Assembly: GCF_002878395.1 (NCBI RefSeq)
Contig: NW_025857967.1
Coordinates: 12,603-76,602 of the forward strand
DNA length: 64,000 nucleotides
DNA from: Capsicum annuum
Lineage: Eukaryota; Streptophyta; Magnoliopsida; Solanales; Solanaceae
Reading direction: 5' to 3'
Shown: positions 47,983-59,244 of the stretch, in pieces
Numbering within the stretch: position 1 is the stretch's first letter
Layout: every line of letters starts with the position of its first letter
Translations under genes and position numbers: made by a program
The notes under the pieces: generated by a model
What the model was told of the DNA's origin: nothing
Seen by the model: the letters and a program-made list of their open reading frames with translations, nothing else
Database searches by the model: none

Positions 47983-49807
47983 CGTAAAGTCTTATTTGTA
48001 TTAGAACAACTCTTAACTATAGTCATCATCATCTATGGAGACTCTACACTTTTACTAAATGCAAGCCACTTAAGCTAGTACTATAATGATTGCACAAAAT
48101 GCATGTTACTATACTAAGCTTGTTATTTACACAATTGATAGCTCATTAACACTACACCAAAACATCCTAGCCTCAAGAATTGACTCAACAAGTTGGCAAA
48201 CTCATGCATATCATTCAATCAAAGACATCATACAAATCACCCATATTCATCAAACATGTACCCTTACAATAAGAGAGTTACCCATAATTACTCACAATTA
48301 AGCAATTTAGAATATGATGGGTACAAGAATCTCACAAAGAATTCACAAATTACACATAATGAACCATAGGCTTGCCTTTAGTGTAATGCTCCACTAATAG
48401 TCGAATATAAAGCTTAAGATCAATTAGGACTTTTTTGGGTTGTAATGTAGCTAAGGGACGAGTAGGAACTATTTAGGGATAGTGACTAGCCTCTCTAAGT
48501 TCTTTAATACACTACATTATACATCTAAAACCAATCTCCAACAACCAAATTACATTTTTTCAATCATTCATACCTTTTGTTTTTGCCCCATCTCTTTTAA
48601 GCATTTTCACAAACACTTGGTGGACACATAGGTTACTACCACAAGAATCAATTTTTCTCCCCTTTTCACAATTATGGCAATATTTTTAGCATAAATTATA
48701 TCACAACCATCCACCACACATAAATTATACACAAATAACTATTACCTTGGGGCATCAATTTCACCTTTTTCTTCTTCAATTTTTCAAACTCCTTACTAAT
48801 TCACATTTTTATTAAAACACTTAGGAGCTTTTTGGATCAAATTATGGTCTATTAAAGAAGGCATTAGGCTATTTATGAGGTTGCGAAAGAAAAAGCTAAA
48901 GGCTTAATGGGGGTTAAAAAGGATAATGTAAAAGGGTAGGACAAATAGAAAGTATAAAACAAGGCTATCAAAGAAATGCCTATATCATCTCCTTATACCC
49001 ACATTCTTTATTTCTCTTCACACACACACCGAGCAAGTTCTAGACATCACATGCAACAAGAAATATACAAAAATCTATCACACGCACATGGCACATTCTT
49101 AACTCAATAGGATCATCATAGACTCCTAACCAAACAATAGCACAAATTCAAAATTAAGCCAAAAAGTACAAGAGTCATAAACATGAGCCCAAGAGTCTAA
49201 AAAATAGTAATTCACACAAGTCAACATATTTTTACCAAACAAAATATTTGCACCATGCAATCAAAAATAGCACCAACAATAATATCTCACTTATTCCTAT
49301 CCTAAATTTTTTTAAATTGAGCCAAAAATTGGGAGTTTCCCCACCCCACACTTGAAAATCTACTTTGTCCCCAAAGTAAATTTAAATGTAAGAGATAGAA
49401 ATACTTTCTGAGGCCTCTAGGCCTAGTTATCAACATCTTTAAACATAAAGGAGGTCCATGGAACCCCATACTCAGTTTTTGCCATGCTTCTTAGCTCAAG
49501 TTTTTGGTACTCAGACTTCCCGTCAACCTGTGACTCAACTAAAAACAAAAACTACGTGAAGTAAAAAAACTAAAAACTAAAAAGAAAACACACCTTAGCT
49601 TGGATTGTCTATGAAGAAGCGCCTAATTTAGTGTCGCTGCATGACCCAATCATGTTTGTTTCTCCACCTTGAGGATATAAATTTCACCCCCAATATCACA
49701 TCTATCTTTTTGCCTCGATCATAGAGTGGTGGTAAAAAGACTAAGGAACCGAGTAATAGAATGTGCATGATGAACCACTCAGCCTTAAAGTAAGGTGTGT
49801 TTTTATA
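47983..49807 (-). other. Non-coding interior of element B
   Basis: No coding domain. It resembles the 3' non-coding zones of elements A and C in style (for example the 'AAAGAAATGCCT' block at 48970). Confidence 0.5.
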
Positions 49808-50554
49808 TTATTTATCCGGTGTAAAAAGAATATAGAATTCTTGTTCCTCATCTTCACACTCTTCCACTATTTTAAATGATTCCACAAACAAGACATCATC
49901 TAAACATAATGTGGAAAAGTGCTTTGAGTGAGGCCCAACCAATCCTACTTCAAAATTTACACAATCTACTACACACTTACTTTTATTCACCTTCTCAATT
50001 TTAGTCTCAAAATAAAGATGACAATCGAGTGGCTGTAATTCTTGTGCCTGATCCACAAATTGGCTAATATCCTCTTTATATTTTTCTTTGCTTATCCACT
50101 GTAGACATGGTGGCAATGGTATCTCCTCAACCTGTCCAATAATTTTAGTTTTCGAGTACTCAGACTTCCTCAAATTATCCGTAACTTCATCTACAATAGG
50201 TTGGGAAGTCACTTGTTCTACAGCCTCCCTTTGGTTCTTTATGTATGCCAACAACTCAACCTGAGACGCTAAAACTTGTTTCATCATCTCTTCTGAATTG
50301 CTTGTTCTAGTTGTGGCCTGCACGTTTAGTTGTTACTGCTGAAACTGCTGCTGGTTGGTCCACGATTAAATTTGTGACTGACTCAGCCCCGTTCAATTTT
50401 AGTAGTTTATATAATTTTGCCTTTGATCATAGCCCATAAACATTACTGAATCGGGATTGACAACACACATATCTTCAGAATGACCACTATTTCCCCAAAC
50501 CATACACCATATAGAATCATCATCACTCGCAAACCATCTATCCCAGGCTGCCAT
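49808..50554 (-). pseudogene. gag: gag-like region of element B with broken zinc knuckle
   Basis: A frame from ATG 50554 (51 codons, stop 50399-50401) has CMVWGNSGHSEDMC, a CCHC knuckle (Cx2Cx4Hx4C) in which the second Cys is Trp, followed by NPDSVMFMGYDQRQN, the usual text after the Athila knuckle. A Gln-rich link follows, with a stop, then a 171-codon frame (49808-50323) starting MQATTRTSNSEEMMKQVLAS, whose heptad-like part resembles the gag C-terminal coiled coil; its acidic tail (EECEDEEQEF) I do not recognise. The capsid domain is absent. Confidence 0.6.
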
Positions 50555-50657
50555 GTCAAGAAGTGTGATAAAAATAGAAAATAAGAGAAACTAAAAAAAA
50601 ACTAAAGTATTTACAACTCAATATATAAAAACTAAAAAAAAGATAGTTGCCTAGTTA

Positions 50658-50679
50658 CAAGTCCTCGGCAATGGCGCCA
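50658..50679 (-). other. Primer-binding site of element B (tRNA-Asp type)
   Basis: The minus strand reads TGGCGCCATTGCCGAGG and onward, very near the Athila PBS TGGCGCCGTTGCCGGGG, a few bases after the 5' LTR end at 50686. It sets the orientation. Confidence 0.85.
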
Positions 50680-50685
50680 AAAACT

Positions 50686-53600
50686 CGACAGCGCCCAAGC
50701 GCACACACAAGTGTACGTGGTCTATCAAGTAGTAAAGTGGCTTCAAGGAAGCCCAAGTATCGATCTCTCAGGGACTTGCATTCACCGACTATCCAATTCT
50801 AGTTTAACCAATCGAGGGGAGTCGCAAATAGATTTTTAGAATTAAAAATAAACTAAACTATACTAATACGGAAAAGTAATGACTTAGGAAAATCTATGGA
50901 TAGAAGCCCGAGACTAAGGTTTATGAACAATCCTACTACGTTATTGAACTTCATTCAGTAAATCGCTTATCGTGGTTGTTGATTCGTAGGGTTAGTTGCA
51001 TGATTACAGTTTCCCAACCTCTAATCATTTACCTAAGTTGAACCTTACAACTACATCGTTGAGCGGGGATATAATAGTTCACTTAAGTTATTTACAAATA
51101 TCATCCTACATGTGATTCAAGTAAGGCTTCTAGGTACATCTCTGTCCTAGATGCTAATTTGAAATCCTTATTTTATAAAAGACTATGAACCTTACCTTCT
51201 TATTTCCTTGTTCTATCTTCAATTTCCCCCTCCCGAGATCACAAGATCGACAATTGATGTATTTTAAGGATAGATAATCCTTCAAAAACTTAAAACAAGA
51301 ATAAAAAACAACCAATAATGATAAGCAAAATGGAAAAGGTTCAAAAATACCCTTGAACTATCTAAAATATCTCAAAAATGCCCCTCGTCAGATTTTTGGC
51401 TAAAAAATACCCCTCCATTAAATATTTGGCTCAAAAATACTCCTCCCTCTAACGAAATTTAAAAAAGGATCAAAAATACCCCTGAACTATCTGAAATGGC
51501 TCAAAAATACCCCTCTGTTAAATATTTGGCTAAAAAATACCCCTCACTTTAACGAAATTCCACCAAGCGTGCCACCTAGATTAAAAAAACCATGTGAATA
51601 TGCCACATTACCATCCACATGTAAAATGTTAGTATTTTTTAATTATATGACATTCCTTTCTTCTTTATTTTTATTTTTTTGCAAAGCAGTGAAACGGAAA
51701 AACCAAAAAACCAATCTTTTGCTAATTACTTCATTAGTGTTTTATAAGTTCTAGATTTCACCTTTTCATTAGTGTTTTAAAAGTTCTAAACTTCATCTTG
51801 TTATTGTCGTTTGGGATAAGGGACAGCTTGATCTTGATCTGATGTTGACTCGGAGGAGGAGTTAGAATTTTAACTTTTAAGTTAGCAAATGTTGATGTAC
51901 TAATAATTGAGTTGAATTTACTACATGAAAATTCTTTTTCAAAATAAATGAATTCCTTTTAACACTTGTTTAATCATTCGAAATAAATTCATTTTTCTAA
52001 ATTTAGTTTTGATGAATAATCTTATTATTTTTAGAACAAGTTTGAAAAGAAGTAAAATGATACTTAATATTGATAAATTATTATTTAATTATGTCATTCA
52101 TTAACTTTTTGAAGATGTGTGCCACATTCAAAGATTCATTAATTTTAGATTAGAGGAGGTATTTATTAAATCATTTTAACATAAGCATTTTGAGTAAAAG
52201 CTAGCAAAGCCAAACACATCTTTTGAGTAACTAATTTGAAGTTTAGTTTGAAATTTGTTACTTTTACGAGTAAATCTTAATTTTAACTTTAATACTAGCC
52301 TAACAATTAATGAGTTTATCAATTTAATAAGACTCTTTTATTGGGTTTTACACTTTTAAACCTATTAACAGGAAAAAACTTATTTTTTAGATGATCAAAG
52401 GAATTTGATAATAGCGATGTTACATTTAATAATTTTTTTTTTAAAAAATATTATGTAACCACCGTTTGTCTACTTTGATTAAAAATGAAAAAGCCGTGTA
52501 AATTTTGTCCGTTTCACTGATGTTTTTAAATAAAAATAAAAATAAAAATAAAGAAGAAAGGAATGTCATATAATTAAAAAATACTAACATTTTACATGTG
52601 GATGGTAATGTGGCATATTCACATGGTTTTTTTAATCTAGGTGGCACGCTTGGTGGAATTTCGTTAAAGTGAGGGGTATTTTTTAGCCAAATATTTAACA
52701 GAGGGGTGTTTTTGAGCCATTTCAGATAGTTCAGGGGTATTTTTGATCCTTTTCTGAATTTCGTTAGAGGGAGGGGTATTTTTGAGCCAAATATTTAACG
52801 GAGGGATATTTTTGAGCCAAAAATGTAACGAGGGGCATTTTCGAGCTATTTCAGATAGTTCAGGGGTATTTTTGAGCCTTTTCCGTTTGCAAAATTAACG
52901 AACTTAATTCAAAACGAGGGTAATCATGAATGTAGCCTTAACCCCAAAAAAGGAGTTTTAGCCTTCAATGAAAATATTCATCATCCAATCCCTTGGATTG
53001 ATGATACAAACCATGAAGAAACTAAATTAAAGAATGATAAAACCTAAATAATGTGTAGAGCAACCTTCACTTCTCCAAAGACGTCTAAAAAATTATAAAA
53101 CCTAAATAATGTGTAGAGCAGCCTCCACTTCTCCCAAGATGTCCAAAAGTATGTAAAAATGTGATATAACATGAATTTGTAATATAGGAGTAAGCCAAAT
53201 CTGTGTTGGAATTGAATTTCAAAAATTTGTGTACACGGGAATGGGTGGGGCGTCGCCCTGGATATAGCCCCACTTTAAGTGAGGTTGCGCCCTGGATATA
53301 GCCCTTCTCTTGTAAAGGATGAGACCTACTTATATCCCCGCTCCAGTTAGGGCGGCGCCTCACCATAGCCTTGAGCTACTGGAATTTGCTCTCCGAATTT
53401 TGGTTAAGTGTTGAGTCTCCCCTCTTAATTCCTTGTTTTGTGGCATCTTTCCCATGAATTACAAGCTTATTTAACATCAAAATATCATTATATTCAGATC
53501 CAAAATCCTCATACATCATCACACCACACAAATTAAAAGAGAAACACAACACAATACCCGTAACAACGAATCAAAACAAGAGCTAAGCATAACTAGTTCG

Positions 53601-53972
53601 CATTGATCTTTCACTTATTGTTCCAGTTGTAGACTCATTCAAATTGAATTTTCCTCACCACCAACAATTTATTACACTCATAATCACTCATAAAAACCAT
53701 TTGGTACCCATTAAATACAATAGAATCCACCGGAATCAACTAGACAAGCACCTAACTTAAACTAGTAACACTAGTTTTTCGGGCTGAACTCTAAATGAAT
53801 CTTTTAAGTACAAACATGTTTGGAGCTCACTCTAAACATCATAAACACATTCTTAAACACTTTTATACATATTTATATCATTATCAACCTATAAAGAACA
53901 TGAATCATCCTCAAAACAAGGCTAAAAAGGATTGAATAGTGACGCTAGAATGCATAAATATACCCAACATCA
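50686..53972 (-). repeat. 5' LTR of element B, interrupted by a Mutator-like element
   Basis: Aligns with 46326-47972 from both ends. The excess length is explained by the element at 51332-52884 and a small duplication of 'AATTATAAAACCTAAATAATGTGTAGAGCA' type text near 53035-53120. Confidence 0.9.
51332..52884. mobile_element. Mutator-like element with ~370-bp TIRs inside B's LTR
   Basis: Starts GGAAAAGGTTCAAAAATACC and ends in its complement (GGTATTTTTGAGCCTTTTCC). The arms (51332 to about 51702 and about 52503-52884) are long enough that the same 40-residue open frame (MPPRLKKPCEYATLPSTCKM...) appears at both ends in opposite directions. The target GCAAAAT recurs on both sides (51325-51331, 52889-52895). 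The uninterrupted LTR at 46970 gives the empty site AAGCAAAATTACC. Within the arms, 'CAAAAATACCCCTGAACTATCTG' and 'TTAAATATTTGGCT' recur as sub-repeats. No transposase. Confidence 0.85.
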
Positions 53973-54221
53973 GTGGACAAGTTCATTCTCCCAATGGATT
54001 TTGTTTTATTGGATTGTGAAATGGACCAAGTGGTGTTTATAATTCTTGGTCATCATTTCTTGGCTATTGAGAGAGGCATTTTCGATCTACAACTGGGGGA
54101 GATAAAATTTAGAGTGCAAGAGGATGAGGTCTCTTTTAAAATTTGCAAGTCAAAGAAGCAAACCACAGAGTTGCAGGTAGTATCTGTGGTGGATGTGGAA
54201 AATGAGAAGGTGAATGAGTAG
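53973..54221 (+). pseudogene. Retropepsin of A, second half
   Basis: Opens at the duplicated GTGGA and reads DKFILPMDFVLLDCE, ILGHHFLAIERGIFDLQLGE (family ILGRPFLATG...), FRVQEDEVSFKICKS and stops at TAG 54219-54221. With B and one GTGGA removed the frame continues from the first half without a shift, so A was readable here when B landed. After the stop comes the Athila-like non-coding leader rather than reverse transcriptase. Confidence 0.8.
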
Positions 54222-55362
54222 GGGTACGAAGACCCACCTTGATAATGAATGAAGAAAGACAACGTGCCACGACGATAACTAAGGCGCTAGGTGGGAGGCA
54301 ACCCATTAATGCCAGGAGAGTGGCTCGTATCCTTTTTGTTATATTTTTGTTGGGTCGATGTTATCTTTTGCATATGAATAACCCATGCATTTGTGGAACT
54401 ATGGAGTGCATTGTATGAGCTTAAAAAGAAGAAAGTGTTTAAATCTGCATTAAGAACTGAACAGGGTAGAAATGTGTTAAAATTGGTGTAAAATGCTTAA
54501 CGCAGGAAAACAGAGGAGTAGAATTACTTTCAGTTACCATGATTGCAGTCCCCAAGCGCTATTACGGTCATATGTGTATCCGCGATCGCGGTTGATACTA
54601 CTTCAGTCATTTAACCCCCAGTTTCTCTCATTTACCTTACATTCCCTTTCAAGATTGTACTCTTTAATTTGGACTAATTTCTGGGCAAGTTTGTGAGCTC
54701 CCAAATAGAATCCTTGCATCCCTTTGCATCATAACTCCGGTAGGTAACATGAATCCATGACTTTACTTTTAAAAATATGCCATCGAATGCATGATTAAGA
54801 AAGGGCCAAAAATTTTAATTGCTATGCTTTCCATGCTGTCATACTTGGTATTAGTATGATGTTGGCTGTTTGATTAAGGTATGCACATAAGTGGGGAAAT
54901 CTTGAGTACCCAATGACTTGTGAAAAAGGTAGAAAAATGAGATATGCACACCATGTGTTTGATAACATGCTTAAATGAACTTTCAATATTAATATTTGCT
55001 TTCTAAAGGGCATTTACACACTTGTTAGCATTGTTTCGATGATCTTCATATGCATCCATATTGTAGAACATGCTAGTAGCTTAAATTTGAAAGAAATCTG
55101 AACATGCAGAACTGACATGGAACCAACCTCAGGTAGCGGGACCTCGATCATATATCGTGATCACAGTAATACGAATGCGGTCCTAAATCGCGAATGTGGT
55201 AACTGAGGACAATTTCCTACCATGCCAAAAATCCTTCCCTTCCAATTTTTAGTCAAGAAACACCAAGCACCTAGTCCAATAAACTTTAGTGATTAATATA
55301 TCACAACGTGCATAATTAAAATGACATCGAAAGATATAATGTGTGCTTAGTGCTGTCACGAT
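54222..55362 (+). other. Non-coding middle of element A
   Basis: Has 'GGTGGGAGGCAACCC' (54288-54302), known from Athila-like elements upstream of their 3' ORF, and two GC-rich zones (54570-54590, 55140-55205) with CGCGATCGCGG-like words. Pol is missing. Confidence 0.6.
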
Positions 55363-56640
55363 GACCTCATGGATAAGTATGATCACATCCAATTCATGGC
55401 ACCCGAGTTCCACACTTCTTACTATAGTGACCTTCTGAGAAAAAAGGTGCTCTCGGAGAGAGAAATTTTATTGGAGAATGTGCCAGAGAAACTACCAATA
55501 TTTTATGACAAACTTGAAGCCTTAGGGTGGCAGTACTTCACCTCATATCCATGCATTGCAAATGAACAATGGGTCCATGAATTTTATGCAAACATTAGTG
55601 AAGTATTTTTTTCGGACCCACTCAATGTGACTGTTAGGATTCGGGAAAAGCCGGTAAAATTTGAGACTAAACAAATTAATGATGTTTATGGGCTCAAGTA
55701 GTTAGACATGTGAATTTAAAGTGAAGAGGTGTAAATCGGGGAATTAGTTGGCACAACGACTATGCCCCAGAAAGGAAGTCTTGTGGACCAAAACTAAAAG
55801 TAATATTTCCATGAACGACTTCACTTTTGAGGCTTAGATATGGTTGCACATCAATTGTAGTCGAGTTTCTCCTTGCACCCGTACGACAGCAGTCCCAGAA
55901 TTGCGTGCTAGGATGGTTGCATGCATTCTAGATAGCATCTCTCTAGATGTTGGTCGACTTATGGTTAATGAAATAGATCATTTCAAGAACCAAGGCGGTA
56001 CATATCTATTCTTCCCCTCCTTAATACAGAGCTTTGAAAAAGAATGGGGGTGGAAGAGTATACTAGTAATACATTGGTGTGTCCTAGTGCCCCCATCTAG
56101 CCCTTGAGGATTTGAGGTGAGGGCGCACCTGACAAAAGCAAGAAAAGAAAGATTAATTTGGAAAAGCCGGCATGCAGTGAGTTTAAGTCTCATATTCCAT
56201 CCACTATGGGACCTTTTGAGGAGATTGGAGTAAATATTGCCACCATCAAGAGCTTGTGTCTAAATTTCCCTTAGGACCAGGAGAGCCTCCACCACTTATC
56301 ATTCTTACGTATCATATACCAATTATGAGAAGTAAAAAGAGGACCAAAAGGGACAAAAAGCCACCATTGATAATCTTGAGAAGACCCATTCCTCTTTGGA
56401 GGAGTCATACCGAGACCTCCAGATCGCACATAAAAAATGGTTGCAAGGGAGAAGAAGAGGGATAAGTTCTTTATCAAGATGTAGAGTGGTGTGAAGGGCC
56501 TATGGAAGGTCCTAAGACCCCAGGATAGACTTTTTTCTTCTTAGGTAGACAGTGATGATGAGGCCCCAACCGAGTGGTCTAATTTTGAGGAGGATGATGG
56601 TGATGCAGAGTCTGAAAGTGATTGCATCCCATGATGTGGT
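55363..56640 (+). pseudogene. 'Putative plant transposon protein' ORF of element A
   Basis: A first frame (ATG 55363/55369 to 55701) reads DKYDHIQFMAPEFHTSYYSD, GWQYFTSYPCIANEQWVHEF, FYANISE and ends with INDVYGLK. A shifted frame (55844-56107) continues CTRTTAVPELRARMVACILD and ISLDVGRL, and a third acidic piece follows to 56640 (DFEEDDGDAESESD). The block order matches element C (13000-14290). It resembles the plant 'putative transposon protein' domain found in Athila-like elements downstream of pol; its role is unknown to me. At least two frameshifts disable this copy. Confidence 0.6.
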
Positions 56641-58458
56641 TTTAGGGAGTACCTTTATCTCTTTTTTATCCTTGATTATTTATGCAGTAGGGATACTGCT
56701 ACCTTTTCAGTTGGGGGTGCCTCCTTATTCATTTAATCATGGCCTATATTATTTATATTTATGCATTTATGCTCTTTTGGATAATTTTTATTTTATTTGG
56801 GCTGTAATATTCGGGCACTCTGATAGTACCCACATATGCATGGATTAGTTACTTTGTTCTTACTGTGTCTTTCTATTTTAGTTTTAGTGGTTAGGTTTCT
56901 AACCATTAATACAGGGAAAATTTGAGTACCTGTGGCATTGAGGCAAAAAATGCAAGGGAAGTCTGAGTACCTGCAGCATTGATGTTTTAGAATCGCATTC
57001 ATACCCATTGGTGAAAATTGAGTAACCATGTGGGTGGTTCGCCCGTATGATAGTTTACAATGTAAGACTATAACTTAGGTTGCTTCCATGATTAGCGAAT
57101 TATGCATGGTGAGGATACAAAAGCAAACACCCCCCTCCATCCAAAAATTTTACAAAATTTAAAGGAATGGACGTGAGCAACCTTGTTAGAAAACTTTCCC
57201 TCTTTCTATGACTCCAAAAAAAAAATTTACTTTGGAAAAATAGTGAATTCTCCATCTTTGTCACAAGCGGGTAGATCAATTGAACCTCCTTGACAACGTT
57301 AGCATGTCGTGTGTGAGCTTAATTGTCAACATCTCATAGGTACTTATACCATCTAGAACTTGCCTCATTAGTCTTTCAAAGCTAAATTTTGATTGTGCTT
57401 GGTTGGTAAAATGATCATAGGCCATCTTGTGGTTTTGGAAGCCCTCTTTAGACTAAAATGCCTACCAATACATAAGAGTTGCCCCTAGTCACCCTGTTTG
57501 AGGATTTAGACTTTTCTTTGGCAAATGCATTATAAGCCGTGACCCTTCTATTTATCCTCTCTTAAACCCTATCCTTCTTGAGCTTAAGAATACCAATTGA
57601 GGCTAAAAGCTTAAGTTGGGGGTGGTGGAAAGGGAAAGAAAGTGTAGTTGAGCCATAAAGTCATAAGAAAGTGCCTACAAGCTTAAGAAAATAAGCATTT
57701 TTCTTTGAAGGAGGAGATAGTCCATCAAAAGAATGAGTTGCATGAAGTTTGATGCAAGTAAAAAGAGTGAAGAAGAAGAGGTGAAAAGAAATTTGGTAAA
57801 GAAAAAAAAAGGGAGAAAATAGGCAAAATTGTAAAGTGAAAGAAGTGGCCTAATAACAAAGCATAAAAAGAGTGATGTAGAAGTTCAAGGAGGGTTTAGC
57901 CTTATTGTCCTAAGTTGACATCCTACCCTACCCCTAACCTACATTACAAGCTCAAAGAAGCCCTTTGTGATTCTCAACCAAGTGTGGCCATGGTAATGGT
58001 GATTGAAAATAGGGGCAAGCCTATGGCATGGTACTTGTTAACATGGAGAATTTCTTGAGAGAGTGAGTGTTTGTACTTAAAATTCCTTGTTGCATGATTG
58101 GTAGATAGCGTGAGAAATTTTCTTTCTTGTGAGGAGGCATGTGAACAAGTTGAGGTGGGTGAAGTTGTTATCTTCCGCATGATAAGATAAAATGAGATTT
58201 TACATAGTGTGGTTAACAAGTGAGTCATTTCTAGAGTGCTAGTAGTTTTTGCGCGGTTGCTCCTCGAAGTCTATTATATCCTTCGCTATTCCATTTTATG
58301 ATTAGAGGAATTGTTACAATCCGCTTACCCATGCGTGAATAGCTTTTTGTGGTTGTAATCAAGTTGGAGCTTTCATGACCATTGGGAACTAACATGTCGG
58401 CACACATGGGGAGTTGTATCGTAGTAAAGGGTAGTGCTGCTTGAGGACAAGCAAGCTT
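56641..58458 (+). other. 3' non-coding region of element A
   Basis: No gene. It matches 11140-12500 of element C in several blocks (for example AAGCAAACACCCCCCTC at 57121 against AAGCAAACACCCTCCTC on C's minus strand), so the region is conserved within the family. Confidence 0.6.
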
Positions 58459-58473
58459 CTAAGTTAGGGGTGT
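58459..58473 (+). other. Polypurine-like tract of element A
   Basis: CTAAGTTAGGGGTGT sits immediately before the 3' LTR start TGATGAACG. Confidence 0.6.
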
Positions 58474-59244
58474 TGATGAACGATGATTTTACCACTCATA
58501 TGCACTAACTATTTATGTGCACAACCATGTTTGAAAAGTTAAATGAGACAAAATTATTATTTAATGCATTGATCTCCACATTTTGTAGGTCTAAAATTGA
58601 GAAGGAGGAAAGATGTGGATTGGAGCTCAAAAAGAGATTAAATGGATTAAAAAGAGTGTAGCTGGAGACCTAATGCTATTCGGCCTCAGTTACCGCAACC
58701 GCGGTTATGGTCAGTCAAGGCGGTCAGCACAATGTGGTCGCGGAATAGAACTACGATTGCATAACTGCGGTCGCAGTCTAAACTACACGATCACGATTTT
58801 GCGGGAATAGCCCCAAGGGCAGATTTATAATATTGCCCAAACAATATATAAGCAAAAACCCTTTCTTCTTTGGGTATTGCTTACCTCATAAGATATTTTG
58901 AATTGAAAGCTTGAAATCCTAATTGGGCAAGTGTGTAACTAATTTTAGAGGCGTGATTTCTAAGCATTTTTGTGAAGAATGAAAAGCTTTGGATAATCCT
59001 TATGGTATATCTCTCTTTAATTTCTAATTTAGTCTTCGGATTATGTTGAACTAGAGTGTAATTTATGTGTGGGTATTGTTGTGTTTTCTTAATTGTTAGT
59101 TTTTTAGTAAGGATTTCACCATTGCTTGAGCTTATGAGTTGGAATTTGATGGGTGAAAGCCCTAAATCTCTAAATGGGTTTGATGAGTGAAAATTCCAAA
59201 TTCTAGAAACCCTTTATCATCCTCAAAAGAGGGATGAAGGTGAA
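58474..59244 (+). repeat. 3' LTR of element A, truncated
   Basis: Matches 44215 to about 45010 of the 5' LTR throughout (for example 'CTGGAGACCT' followed by CCTCAGTTACCGC), then breaks off after 'GAGGGATGAAGGTGAAGGTTGG'. About 630 bp are missing. Confidence 0.85.

Larger units (their letters stand above)
46326..53972 (-). mobile_element. Non-autonomous Athila-like element B, nested in A
   Basis: Flanked by a perfect 5-bp target duplication GTGGA (46321-46325 and 53973-53977). The orientation is minus: the 5' LTR is on the right (50686-53972), the PBS at 50658-50679, a gag-like region at 49808-50554, a long non-coding middle, the polypurine tract at 47973-47982 and the 3' LTR on the left (46326-47972). 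The internal region is only about 2.7 kb with no protease, reverse transcriptase or integrase. Confidence 0.9.
44215..59244 (+). mobile_element. Athila-like LTR retrotransposon A, host of a nested element
   Basis: Order: 5' LTR (44215-45619), PBS (45623), gag scrap, protease split by element B, non-coding middle with 'GGTGGGAGGCAACCC' (54288-54302, typical of Athila-like elements), an extra ORF (55369-56640), a 3' non-coding part, a polypurine tract (58459-58473) and a truncated 3' LTR (58474-59244). Without B the body is about 7.4 kb. No reverse transcriptase, RNase H or integrase remains, so it is non-autonomous. Confidence 0.8.

Noticed and set aside
53085..53366. Gly/Pro-rich minus-strand frame in B's 5' LTR
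   Set aside because: Translation of the 34-bp tandem repeat; a similar frame in the other LTR (47094-47324) has the same cause.
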